Source of the DNA: Clostridia bacterium
Lineage (GTDB): Bacteria > Bacillota > Clostridia > UBA1212
Length of the DNA stretch: 64,000 nt
Assembly: GCA_017444825.1 (NCBI GenBank)
Contig: JAFSVU010000034.1
Span: 1-64,000 of the forward strand
Direction of reading: 5' to 3'
Under the pieces are notes generated by a model that was not told the origin of the DNA, made no database searches, and worked only from the letters and a program-made list of their open reading frames with translations. Positions 1 to 7,711 of this stretch are shown piece by piece. Positions within the stretch are counted from its first letter, which is position 1, and every line of letters begins with the position of its first letter. A program made the translations under genes and the position numbers.

Positions 1-143
1 AGATGGATACATTTTATCATAAAACCTATCCCTAGAAAAATGTACACAATTCGGGGTTTTTAGTCTTTTACCACTTCTTTCGTGTCCGAAAATCAGGGCG
101 TACTACTAAAGTGCTGTGTCTATTTTCAGGGGTACAGTTTATT
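1..143. other. Non-coding left edge, possible insertion-sequence remnant
   Basis: No supported gene is present. Two diverged direct copies of a GTGTC-N(5-7)-TCAGGG pattern are seen near 82-98 and 116-132, and a TGTACA-like word lies near 41. Repeated short terminal motifs of this kind occur at the ends of some IS21-type elements, but no transposase is visible and the sequence continues beyond the window. The insertion-sequence reading is a guess. Confidence 0.2.
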
Positions 144-144
144 G

Positions 145-226
145 GTACCTCTTACTTCTTACCTTTTACTTATTACTTAAGCGGCACTCCCTTTAACTAT
201 TACTTTGTCCGGCACCGCTTAAACAT
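145..226 (-). repeat. Heptamer/GTGCCG composite repeat, copy A, abutting the glnN stop
   Basis: Read on the minus strand (glnN sense), it starts just after the stop codon. It contains GCGGTGCCGGACAAAGTAAT, a short spacer, GGGAGTGCCGCTTAAGTAATA, then 7-nt units of the type AAAGGTA/AGAAGTA/AGAGGTA. The same architecture recurs at 9553-9685, 32005-32177 and 55726-55841. No protein is encoded, and TAA triplets fall in several frames. Confidence 0.8.
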
Positions 227-2323
227 TTACCTTACGCTAAAAAGTATATCCGCATAAGTCGGGAACGGCCAGTAATCCTTCGCCGTCAATGTCTCCGCCT
301 CGTCGCAGGCAACTCGTAGTTCGCACATCTTGGGAAGCACCTCGTCGCGGATCATTGCGGACTCCTCCACCACGTCCTTGGCGTTGTGAAGCGCTATCAC
401 CTTATCCTGGAGCTCGCCAATGCTGCCGTAGATCCTGTCGGTAAGACTTGAAAGCTTTTTCACAAGACCGGTCTCATAGCTGCAGGCAAGGTTGGGATCG
501 AGTGCCAGCTTGGCTTCCGCGTTAGACGCAAGTTCTGCCGTGAATGCCGAGATCGCCGGAGCTATCTGCGTCTTTGCCATATCCACCATGGTATTGGCTT
601 CGATGGTGACAGTTTTGCAATAGTTCTCGAGCATAATGTCTCTTCTGGAACGGAGCTCGTCAATGGTAAATATCTTATGGCCGATGAGCATATCCACGTT
701 CTTCTTATCAAGGAGGTGGGGCATGCAATCAGCGGTAGTCCTGAAGTTGAGAAGGCCTCTTACCTCTGTGGCTTCCTTGATCCACGCGTCGTCGTAGCCG
801 TTGCCGTTGAATATGATGCGCTTGTGCTCCTTGATGGTCTCTTTTATCATGTCGTGGAGCGCAGTCTCAAAATCTGCGGCGCCTTCCAGCTTGTCCGCGA
901 ATATCTTAAGGCTCTCGGCCACTGCCGCGTTGAGCATAATGTTTGCACAGGCGATGCTGTTGGAGGAGCCGAGCATTCTGAACTCGAATTTGTTGCCTGT
1001 AAAAGCAAACGGCGAGGTCCTGTTGCGGTCGGTGGTGTCTCTGTTAAACTTCGGAAGCACGTCAACGCCGAGCTTCATCTGCGTCTTTTCAGCTCCCTTA
1101 TAAGGAGTGTCGTTCTCGATGGCCTCGAGTACCGCGTTCAGCTCATCGCCAAGGAACATGGAGATGACTGCCGGAGGAGCTTCATTGGCGCCGAGACGGT
1201 GATCGTTTCCTGCTGTGGCAACAGATATTCTGAGGAGATCCTGATAATCGTCCACTGCCTTAATGACTGCGCAGAGGAAGAGCAGGAACTGTGCGTTCTC
1301 GTAGGGAGTTTCGCCCGGTGACAGCAGGTTCTGACCCTCGTTGGTGGCGATGGACCAGTTGTTGTGCTTGCCGGAGCCGTTTACGCCTGCAAAAGGCTTC
1401 TCGTGGATCAGGCAGACAAGTCCGTGCTTTTCGGCGGTCTTCTGCATGATCTCCATCATAAGCTGGTTGTGATCGGTTGCGATGTTCGTCGTTGTATAGA
1501 TGGGGGCCAGCTCGTGCTGTGCGGGAGCGACCTCGTTATGCTCCGTCTTGGCAAGTATTCCAAGCTTCCAGAGCTCGTCGTTAAGATCGGCCATGTATGC
1601 TGCGACCCTCGGTTTGATGGCTCCGAAGTAGTGATCGTCCATCTCCTGACCTTTAGGCGGCTTTGCTCCGAAAAGGGTCCTTCCGCAGAATCTCAGGTCC
1701 GGTCTTTGGTCATACATCTCTTTAGTTATAAGGAAATATTCCTGTTCCGGGCCCACGGAGGAACGGACGCATTTTGACGTGGTGTTTCCGAAAAGCCTCA
1801 GTATCCTCATGGCCTGTTTGCTTAAGGCCTCCATGGATCTTAGCAAAGGGGTTTTTTTATCCAGCGCATGTCCGCCGTAGGAGCAGAAAGCGGTTGGGAT
1901 GCAAAGTGTCTTTCCTTTAATGAAAGCAAACGACGTAGGATCCCAGGCCGTGTATCCGCGGGCTTCAAAGGTCGCTCTCAATCCGCCCGAAGGGAATGAG
2001 GATGCATCAGGCTCGCCCTGGATGAGCTCTTTTCCGGAGAACTCCATGATCACGCCGCCGTCCGGTGCGGGAGAAATAAACGAATCATGCTTTTCGGCGG
2101 TGATGCCTGTAAGAGGCTGGAACCAATGGGTAAAGTGGGTAGCGCCCTTCGATATTGCCCAGTCCTTCATTGCCTGGGCCACCGCATTGGCGACGGAAGG
2201 ATCGAGAGCCACACCCTCGTCAATAGTTCTCTTGAGGGATGCATAGACTTTGGATGATAACATCGCCTTCATCACTCTGTCGTTAAAAACCATGCTGCCA
2301 AAATAATCCGGTACAGTTTCCAT
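227..2323 (-). CDS. glnN: Glutamine synthetase type III
   Basis: ATP-dependent amidation of glutamate with ammonium to glutamine in the cytoplasm. The 698 residues match the usual GSIII length (about 700, far longer than GSI). Visible signatures are the N-terminal VFND segment, the [13 protein letters not shown] block and the catalytic [12 protein letters not shown] block. The start is set by AAAGGAGA seven bases upstream of the ATG. A perfect sigma-A promoter lies about 155 bases upstream, and the leader carries two terminator-like hairpins. The gene diverges from the glutamate synthase operon, so both halves of the GS-GOGAT cycle share one control region. A composite repeat begins at its stop codon. 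GSIII enzymes of clostridia and Bacteroidetes are normally nitrogen-responsive; here that is inferred. Confidence 0.97.
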   Translation of the reverse strand: METVPDYFGSMVFNDRVMKAMLSSKVYASLKRTIDEGVALDPSVANAVAQAMKDWAISKGATHFTHWFQPLTGITAEKHDSFISPAPDGGVIMEFSGKELIQGEPDASSFPSGGLRATFEARGYTAWDPTSFAFIKGKTLCIPTAFCSYGGHALDKKTPLLRSMEALSKQAMRILRLFGNTTSKCVRSSVGPEQEYFLITKEMYDQRPDLRFCGRTLFGAKPPKGQEMDDHYFGAIKPRVAAYMADLNDELWKLGILAKTEHNEVAPAQHELAPIYTTTNIATDHNQLMMEIMQKTAEKHGLVCLIHEKPFAGVNGSGKHNNWSIATNEGQNLLSPGETPYENAQFLLFLCAVIKAVDDYQDLLRISVATAGNDHRLGANEAPPAVISMFLGDELNAVLEAIENDTPYKGAEKTQMKLGVDVLPKFNRDTTDRNRTSPFAFTGNKFEFRMLGSSNSIACANIMLNAAVAESLKIFADKLEGAADFETALHDMIKETIKEHKRIIFNGNGYDDAWIKEATEVRGLLNFRTTADCMPHLLDKKNVDMLIGHKIFTIDELRSRRDIMLENYCKTVTIEANTMVDMAKTQIAPAISAFTAELASNAEAKLALDPNLACSYETGLVKKLSSLTDRIYGSIGELQDKVIALHNAKDVVEESAMIRDEVLPKMCELRVACDEAETLTAKDYWPFPTYADILFSVR

Positions 2324-2349
2324 ATTATTTTCTCCTTTACCAAAAAATG

Positions 2350-2386
2350 AGGCGCCTCCCGCGTAAAATGCACACGGAAGACGCCT
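2350..2386 (-). promoter_or_regulatory. glnN leader hairpin 2 (terminator-like attenuator)
   Basis: On the minus strand a 15-bp stem with G-U wobbles (5' arm AGGCGTCTTCCGTGT, 3' arm ACGCGGGAGGCGCCT) encloses a 7-nt loop. It is followed by CATTTTTTG and, within 15 bases, by the glnN Shine-Dalgarno. Position and U-tract fit an intrinsic terminator in the leader. Its 5' arm shares GGCGTCTT with hairpin 1, so the 3' arm of hairpin 1 could pair with it instead. Confidence 0.65.
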
Positions 2387-2425
2387 TTGCCTTCAGTATA
2401 TTTGATTACCTGTTGAATGAAAAAC

Positions 2426-2457
2426 GGCGTCTCTGAACCAGGAAGTTCAAAGACGCC
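2426..2457 (-). promoter_or_regulatory. glnN leader hairpin 1 with hexaloop
   Basis: On the minus strand a 13-bp stem (GGCGTCTTTGAAC with GTTCAGAGACGCC) closes a six-base loop and is followed by GTTTTTC. It lies immediately downstream of the predicted glnN start point. ANTAR proteins bind paired hexaloop hairpins with A at loop position 1 and G at position 4. This loop, TTCCTG, lacks both bases, so the link to the ANTAR protein at 8968 is contextual only. Confidence 0.6.
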
Positions 2458-2476
2458 ATTGCCCTCAACGGAGTGC

Positions 2477-2505
2477 ATTATAACCCCGTGAAAATACTCT
2501 GTCAA
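2477..2505 (-). promoter_or_regulatory. Sigma-A promoter of glnN
   Basis: On the minus strand: -35 TTGACA at 2505-2500, a 17-base spacer, and -10 TATAAT at 2482-2477. Both hexamers are perfect consensus. The predicted start is near 2470, giving a leader of about 147 bases that contains both hairpins. Confidence 0.9.
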
Positions 2506-2552
2506 CCCCTTTTTTACGATTTGCGAAAAAATTTTTTCAGCCGATTTTTTTG

Positions 2553-2581
2553 TTGACAAACAATAGATATAGTTGTATAAA
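2553..2581 (+). promoter_or_regulatory. Sigma-A promoter of the glutamate synthase operon
   Basis: -35 TTGACA at 2553-2558, a 17-base spacer, and -10 TATAAA at 2576-2581. The predicted start, near 2586-2588, lies directly at the first base pairs of the antiterminator-like hairpin in the leader. It is divergent from the glnN promoter, whose -35 lies about 50 bases away. Confidence 0.88.
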
Positions 2582-2585
2582 GGCA

Positions 2586-2655
2586 CGTGAATGAGCAAAG
2601 GCGTTCATTTTCACGCAGGTTTTCTGCGGGAAAATGGCGCTTTTTTCGTTTTTCC
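2586..2655 (+). promoter_or_regulatory. Attenuator leader: antiterminator versus terminator hairpin
   Basis: Two mutually exclusive structures are visible. Antiterminator: CGTGAATGA at 2586-2594 pairs with TCATTTTCACG at 2605-2615, with a small bulge. Terminator: CATTTTC at 2606-2612 pairs with GAAAATG at 2630-2636, with GCAG/CTGC inside and GCG/CGC outside, followed by TTTTTTCGTTTTT at 2641-2653. It ends about 35 bases before the first gene. This is the textbook layout of transcription attenuation; the ANTAR protein closing the operon is the obvious candidate regulator (inference). Confidence 0.7.
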
Positions 2656-2690
2656 CAAAACCAATCGTAGAAAGAAAGGTGACTTTGGTT

Positions 2691-3785
2691 ATGTTGAAAG
2701 AAGGAGAGATCAGGATACCGTCAGGCTGTGCCATTGCCGGCGTTATCTCAAAAGAAGGCAACAGAATGACCGGCGAAAAGATAGTCGAGTCTATGAAGCC
2801 TATGCACGACCGCTCGAACGGACTTGGCGGCGGCTTTGCGGGATACGGGATATATCCTGATATGAAAGACTTTTATGCATTGCATATGTTTTTCGACTGC
2901 AGGGATACGAGAAAATCATGCGAGGCCTTTCTTAAAGAATCTTTTGAGATCGTAAAAAGCGAGCCCATCCCCACAAGAAAGATGGCCGAGATAAAAGACA
3001 AGCCCATCATTTGGCGATATTTCGTGGCTCCCCTCCGTTCTGTCCTTTCCAATCTTCACCTTGACGAAAAGGAATTCGTGGCAAGGACGGTCATAAAGAT
3101 CAACACCGATATGGCCGGCACATACGTTTTTTCCAGCGGTAAAAATATGGGGACCTTCAAGGCAGTGGGATTCCCTGAGGACGTTGGCGTGTTTTACATG
3201 CTGGACGAATACGAAGGATACGCCTGGACAGCCCACGGAAGGTATCCGACAAACACACCGGGATGGTGGGGAGGCGCTCACCCCTTCACGCTTCTTGACT
3301 GCTCCGTGGTGCACAACGGTGAGATCTCGTCCTACGACGCCAATAGAAGATATATTGAAATGTTTGGTTATAAATGCAATCTAAAAACGGATACCGAAGT
3401 CATCACGTATATTCTCGACTACCTGCTGAGAAGGCAGGGACTTACCCTTGAAGAAGCCGCCTCGGTGATCGCCGCCCCCTTCTGGAGCACCATCGATGGG
3501 AAGGCTGACGGATACGAAAAAGAGAAGCTTAAATACTTAAGGATCATATATCCAAGCCTTCTCGTAACAGGCCCCTTCTCGATCATCCTTGGTTTCAACG
3601 GAGGCCTGATGGCGCTGAACGACAGACTGAAGCTCCGTTCCATGGTGGTGGGCGAAAAAGACGACAAGGTTTTCATAGCCAGTGAGGAAGCCGCGATAAG
3701 AGTGCTTGAGCCGGATGCGAAAAACATCTGGTCCCCCTCGGGCGGCGAACCGGTGATAGTAAAAGTTAAGGAGGGTAAATACTGA
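2691..3785 (+). CDS. Glutamate synthase, class II amidotransferase subunit (split GltB N-domain)
   Basis: Hydrolyses glutamine and delivers ammonia to the FMN subunit encoded next door. 364 residues. The ATG at 2691 is chosen because AAAGGTGA precedes it and the upstream in-frame ATG (2634) lies inside the terminator hairpin. The class II nucleophile Cys sits at about residue 13 in PSGCAIAG, so a short propeptide would have to be removed, as in other stand-alone members of this archaeal/clostridial family. Further family blocks are GRYPTNTPGWWGGAHPF and CSVVHNGEISS. The stop overlaps the start of the next gene (TGATG), implying translational coupling. Confidence 0.92.
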   Translation: MLKEGEIRIPSGCAIAGVISKEGNRMTGEKIVESMKPMHDRSNGLGGGFAGYGIYPDMKDFYALHMFFDCRDTRKSCEAFLKESFEIVKSEPIPTRKMAEIKDKPIIWRYFVAPLRSVLSNLHLDEKEFVARTVIKINTDMAGTYVFSSGKNMGTFKAVGFPEDVGVFYMLDEYEGYAWTAHGRYPTNTPGWWGGAHPFTLLDCSVVHNGEISSYDANRRYIEMFGYKCNLKTDTEVITYILDYLLRRQGLTLEEAASVIAAPFWSTIDGKADGYEKEKLKYLRIIYPSLLVTGPFSIILGFNGGLMALNDRLKLRSMVVGEKDDKVFIASEEAAIRVLEPDAKNIWSPSGGEPVIVKVKEGKY

Positions 3786-5290
3786 TGGGCGTTGATTTTA
3801 TTTATCCCGAATTTGAAGTTGTGAGAAATCAGGACCGCTGTATCGCCTGCAGAGTGTGTGAAAGACAGTGCGCAAACGAGGTCCATACGTACAGCGCGGA
3901 GCTTGGAAGGATGATCAGCGACGATATGAAATGCGTCAACTGCCAGCGTTGCGTAGCTCTCTGCCCCACAAGAGCCCTCAAGATCGTAAAAAGCGACTGT
4001 GTGCTCAGGGAAAATGCCAACTGGCAGAACGATACTATAAAGGAAATATATAAACAGGCAAACAGCGGCGGCGTACTCCTCTCCTCCATGGGGAATCCGA
4101 AGCCCCTTCCGGTCTACTGGGACAAGATACTGATCAATGCATCCCAGGTGACCAATCCTCCCATCGACCCTCTCCGCGAACCAATGGAGACAAAGGTCTT
4201 TCTCGGCAAGAAGCCTTCGGAAATAAAGCGTGGTCCGGACGGTAAGATCTGCTGCGACCTTGAGCCCCAGATAGAGCTTGCCCTTCCCGTTATGTTTTCG
4301 GCAATGAGCTACGGCTCCATAAGCTACAACGCCCACGCATCCCTGGCAAGAGCTGCGGAGAAGCTGGGAATACTATACAACACCGGTGAAGGCGGTCTGC
4401 ACGAGGATTTCTACAAATTCGGTAAAAACACTATAGTCCAGGTGGCCTCCGGGCGTTTCGGCGTGCATGAGGATTATCTCAACGCCGGCGCCGCAATCGA
4501 GATCAAAATGGGCCAGGGCGCAAAGCCCGGCATCGGCGGACACCTCCCCGGTGCGAAGATAGTCGGCGACGTTTCAAGGACAAGAATGATACCTGAGGGC
4601 TCGGATGCGATCTCTCCTGCTCCTCACCATGATATTTATTCAATAGAAGATCTGAGGCAGCTGGTATTTTCACTTAAAGAAGCGACACAGCACAAAAAGC
4701 CTGTGATCGTAAAAGTGGCGGCTGTGCATAACATAGCAGCTATAGCAAGCGGCATCGCAAGAAGCGGCGCAGATATAATCGCTATCGACGGCTTCCGGGG
4801 AGGCACCGGAGCGGCTCCCACAAGGATAAGAGACAACGTGGGAATTCCGATCGAGCTGGCCCTGGCAAGCGTTGACCGGAGACTGAGAGACGAGGGGATA
4901 AGAGGTAACGTCTCCCTTGTGGTCGGCGGCTCCATAAGATCCGCTTCCGACGTGGTAAAGGCTATCGCTCTCGGAGCTGACGCCTGCTACATCGCAACAG
5001 CCGCCCTTCTGGCTCTCGGCTGCCACCTCTGCAGAACCTGCCAGACAGGAAAATGCAACTGGGGCATTGCGACCCAAAGGCCGGATCTTGTTAAGAGACT
5101 GAATCCCGACATCGGTTCCGAGAGACTTGTGAATCTGATCACGGCATGGCGCCATGAGATAATGGAGATCATTGGCGGTATGGGGATCAATTCCATAGAG
5201 GCACTTCGGGGCAACCGGCTGATGCTCAGGGGCGTGGGCCTGAGCGGAAAAGAACTTGAGATCCTCGGGATCTCTCATGCGGGGGACTGA
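3785..5290 (+). CDS. Glutamate synthase, ferredoxin/FMN-binding subunit (split GltB central domain)
   Basis: Carries the FMN site where 2-oxoglutarate and ammonia become glutamate. 501 residues. An N-terminal 2[4Fe-4S] module (CIACRVCERQC near residue 20 and CVNCQRCVALCP near 50) precedes the FMN barrel. Barrel markers are GGTGAAPTRIRD, VVGGSIRSASD and the 3Fe-4S Cys motif CHLCRTCQTGKCNWG near residue 415. This is the archaeal-type arrangement, in which the large GltB polypeptide is broken into separate genes. The start overlaps the preceding stop. Confidence 0.95.
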   Translation: MGVDFIYPEFEVVRNQDRCIACRVCERQCANEVHTYSAELGRMISDDMKCVNCQRCVALCPTRALKIVKSDCVLRENANWQNDTIKEIYKQANSGGVLLSSMGNPKPLPVYWDKILINASQVTNPPIDPLREPMETKVFLGKKPSEIKRGPDGKICCDLEPQIELALPVMFSAMSYGSISYNAHASLARAAEKLGILYNTGEGGLHEDFYKFGKNTIVQVASGRFGVHEDYLNAGAAIEIKMGQGAKPGIGGHLPGAKIVGDVSRTRMIPEGSDAISPAPHHDIYSIEDLRQLVFSLKEATQHKKPVIVKVAAVHNIAAIASGIARSGADIIAIDGFRGGTGAAPTRIRDNVGIPIELALASVDRRLRDEGIRGNVSLVVGGSIRSASDVVKAIALGADACYIATAALLALGCHLCRTCQTGKCNWGIATQRPDLVKRLNPDIGSERLVNLITAWRHEIMEIIGGMGINSIEALRGNRLMLRGVGLSGKELEILGISHAGD

Positions 5291-5293
5291 GTT

Positions 5294-5734
5294 ATGAAGC
5301 GGGTTTACGTAAATGAAGAATGGTGTCTCGGCTGTCACCTCTGCGAATACAACTGCGCCTTCGCAAATTCGGGTCTTGAAAACATGGTTTTCGCGCTGAA
5401 GGACAAAAAGATATTTCCCAGGATCCACGTGGAAGGCGAGGACAGGATCACTTTTGCGGTCTCCTGCAGGCATTGCGAAGACCCAATGTGCGTAAAAAGC
5501 TGCATTGCCGGAGCTATAACCAAGAAAGACGGCGTAGTTAAGATCAACCGCAATAAGTGCGTCGGATGCCTTACCTGCGTATTGGTCTGTCCTTACGGAG
5601 CACTGGCTCCCGGCGAGGACGGTATCATGCAAAAATGCGAGCTGTGCCTTGAAAACTCCTGCGGAGCGCCTGCGTGCGTAACGGGTTGTCCCAACAAGGC
5701 CATCGTGTACGAAGAAAGGAGCGGTGACCAATGA
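5294..5734 (+). CDS. Four-cluster ferredoxin subunit of glutamate synthase
   Basis: 146 residues with 16 Cys in HycB-like order: CLGCHLCEYNC, CRHCEDPMCVKSC, CVGCLTCVLVCP and CELCLENSC...CVTGCP. This predicts four [4Fe-4S] clusters forming an electron wire between the FAD oxidoreductase downstream and the FMN subunit upstream. The stop overlaps the next start (ATGA), so the two electron-transfer proteins are probably made in stoichiometry. The link to glutamate synthase rests on operon position. Confidence 0.88.
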   Translation: MKRVYVNEEWCLGCHLCEYNCAFANSGLENMVFALKDKKIFPRIHVEGEDRITFAVSCRHCEDPMCVKSCIAGAITKKDGVVKINRNKCVGCLTCVLVCPYGALAPGEDGIMQKCELCLENSCGAPACVTGCPNKAIVYEERSGDQ

Positions 5735-6963
5735 AGAGATACGTTATTATCGGAAACGGTACCGCCGCGGCCGGTATCATTGAAGGCATCAGAAACGTCG
5801 ATAAAGAAGGCAGGATCACCGTTATATCAGGCGAGGATCACCACGTCTACAGCCGCCCTCTTATATCCTACTACCTGGAGGGAAAGACCGACCTTGAAAG
5901 AATGAAATACAGGCCCGACGATTTTTATGAGACAAACGGCTGCGAAGTGCTCTTCGGTAAACAGGCCGAATCGATAGATAAAGACGGGAAGACCGTAAAG
6001 CTCTGCGACGGAACTGTCATAACTTACGACAAGCTTGCCGTGGCCACAGGCTCACGCCCCTTTGTGCCGCAAATGGATGGCCTTGAGAAGGTAAAAAAGA
6101 AATTCGGCTTCATGACCTTAGGCGACGCTCTGGAGCTTGAAAAAGTACTGACGAAAGACGCCAATGTCCTCATCGTAGGAGCAGGCCTCATCGGTCTTAA
6201 GTGCGCCGAGGGCATTTACGGACGCGTCGGACACATCACGGTCTGCGACCTGGCGGACAGAGTGCTTTCCAGCATTCTCGACAGCGACTGCGCGGCTATA
6301 GTGGAAAAGCACCTTGAGTCAAAGGGAGTATCCTTTATTCTTTCCGACACGGCCGCAAGTTTTGAAGAGAAACGGGCATATATGCGCTCAGGAAAAACTG
6401 TTGATTTTGACATACTGGTCCTGGCCGTAGGCGTAAGAGCAAATACAGGTCTTATTGGCAGTATCGGCGGGAACGTAAACCGTGGCATAGTCGTAAACGA
6501 AAAAATGGAGACAAGCATACCCGGGATCTATGCGGCAGGCGACTGCGCTGAAGGATACGATTCGGCACTCGGCTCAAACAGAGTGCTGGCCATACTCCCC
6601 AACGCATATATGCAGGGCTTCACTGCGGGAAAGAACATGGCCGGGTCCGAAGCCGCTTTGACCAATGCTATCCCCATGAATTCCATTGGTTTCTTCGGGC
6701 TCCACATGATGACCGCAGGGGTTTACGAAGGCGAGATGACTGAGGAAAAAAGCGAGGAAGGAGTCAAGCGTTTCTTCGTTAAGGACGGGCTTCTGAAAGG
6801 CTTCATGATCATAGGGAGCACGGAACGAACGGGGATACTCACGTCGCTGATACGCGAAAAAACCCCCCTTGACACGGTGGATTTCGGCAAGGTCAGGACC
6901 CTTGTTTCAAATATGATTTTTACTCGTGAAATGCGTAGAAAAAAGTTCGGAGGCATAGTATAA
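5731..6963 (+). CDS. FAD-dependent NAD(P)-disulfide-type oxidoreductase (electron input for glutamate synthase)
   Basis: 410 residues. The FAD-binding motif GNGTAAAG lies at the N terminus (a variant GxGxxxG), a second dinucleotide fold VGAGLIGLKCAEG near residue 150, and the FAD-closing motif GIYAAGDCAEG near residue 265. The family resembles NADH-rubredoxin reductases and the FAD module of nitrite reductase rather than the classical GltD. In this operon it probably replaces GltD by feeding electrons through the adjacent ferredoxin (inference). One base separates it from the next gene. Confidence 0.88.
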   Translation: MKRYVIIGNGTAAAGIIEGIRNVDKEGRITVISGEDHHVYSRPLISYYLEGKTDLERMKYRPDDFYETNGCEVLFGKQAESIDKDGKTVKLCDGTVITYDKLAVATGSRPFVPQMDGLEKVKKKFGFMTLGDALELEKVLTKDANVLIVGAGLIGLKCAEGIYGRVGHITVCDLADRVLSSILDSDCAAIVEKHLESKGVSFILSDTAASFEEKRAYMRSGKTVDFDILVLAVGVRANTGLIGSIGGNVNRGIVVNEKMETSIPGIYAAGDCAEGYDSALGSNRVLAILPNAYMQGFTAGKNMAGSEAALTNAIPMNSIGFFGLHMMTAGVYEGEMTEEKSEEGVKRFFVKDGLLKGFMIIGSTERTGILTSLIREKTPLDTVDFGKVRTLVSNMIFTREMRRKKFGGIV

Positions 6964-6964
6964 T

Positions 6965-7684
6965 ATGGAAGTTCATGCAGGCGGTCTTGGTTATCGCGAG
7001 ATCAATGATCTGATCCGTTCAAAAGGAGATAAAATAACTGTATCGGGATGTCTCGGGCAGCGATTTATATGCGCCGGAATGTCTGAAAAAGCCGTGACGA
7101 TAGAGGGGATTCCGGGGAATGCTCTGGGTGCGTACTTAAACGGCGCAGAGATAAGCGTTCTCGGCAATGCTCAGGATGCCGTTGGCGATACCATGAACGA
7201 CGGAAAGATCGTGGTACATGGAAATATAGGCGACGCGGCAGGTTATGCCATGCGCGGCGGAAAGATCTACGTCAAGGGCGACGCGGGTTACAGAGCCGGC
7301 ATCCACATGAAGGCCTACAAGGAAAAAGTGCCTGTCATGGTCATCGGCGGCAGAGCCGGCAGCTTTCTCGGCGAATACCAGGCCGGCGGCATTATCTTGG
7401 TTCTCGGCATTGGCGAAGGTGAAAAGAAAATAGTCGGAAACTTCCCCTGCACGGGAATGCACGGCGGAAAAATGTATCTTAGATCTGATTGCAGCGATAT
7501 CAGTTTCCCAGACAGGGTGACACCGAGATCTGCAACGGACGAGGATCTTAACGAAATAAGAGAATATATCAGGGAATATTGCGGTCTTTTCGGCATGGAT
7601 GAAGATTTCATTCTGAAATCGCCCTTCACCGTCGTAACGCCCGACAGCAAGAACCCTTATAAACAGCTGTACGTTGCAAATTGA
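6965..7684 (+). CDS. Glutamate synthase GXGXG (beta-helix) subunit
   Basis: 239 residues forming the right-handed beta-helix that is the C-terminal domain of full-length GltB and is encoded separately here, as in GlxC-type proteins. Repeating G-x-x-G steps are obvious (NAQDAVGDTMNDGKIVVHGN, GDAAGYAMRGGKIYVKGD, RAGSFLGEYQAGG). In intact GltB this domain is structural and lines the interface between the amidotransferase and FMN sites. It completes the set of split subunits. Confidence 0.92.
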   Translation: MEVHAGGLGYREINDLIRSKGDKITVSGCLGQRFICAGMSEKAVTIEGIPGNALGAYLNGAEISVLGNAQDAVGDTMNDGKIVVHGNIGDAAGYAMRGGKIYVKGDAGYRAGIHMKAYKEKVPVMVIGGRAGSFLGEYQAGGIILVLGIGEGEKKIVGNFPCTGMHGGKMYLRSDCSDISFPDRVTPRSATDEDLNEIREYIREYCGLFGMDEDFILKSPFTVVTPDSKNPYKQLYVAN

Positions 7685-7711
7685 TGCAGCTGACCGTTCA
7701 AGGAGGAACTT

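Noticed and set aside
677-1321. Long open frame on the plus strand inside glnN
   Set aside because: It is the antisense shadow of a certain gene with no recognisable product or ribosome site; similar shadows elsewhere were ignored.
2350-2457. Canonical ANTAR two-hairpin target in the glnN leader
   Set aside because: The loops (TTCCTG and a 7-base loop) lack the A1/G4 hexaloop bases, so it was recorded only as a possible unusual target.
2634-2690. Upstream ATG for the amidotransferase subunit
   Set aside because: It lies inside the terminator hairpin, encodes residues unlike the family and has no ribosome site; the ATG at 2691 follows AAAGGTGA.
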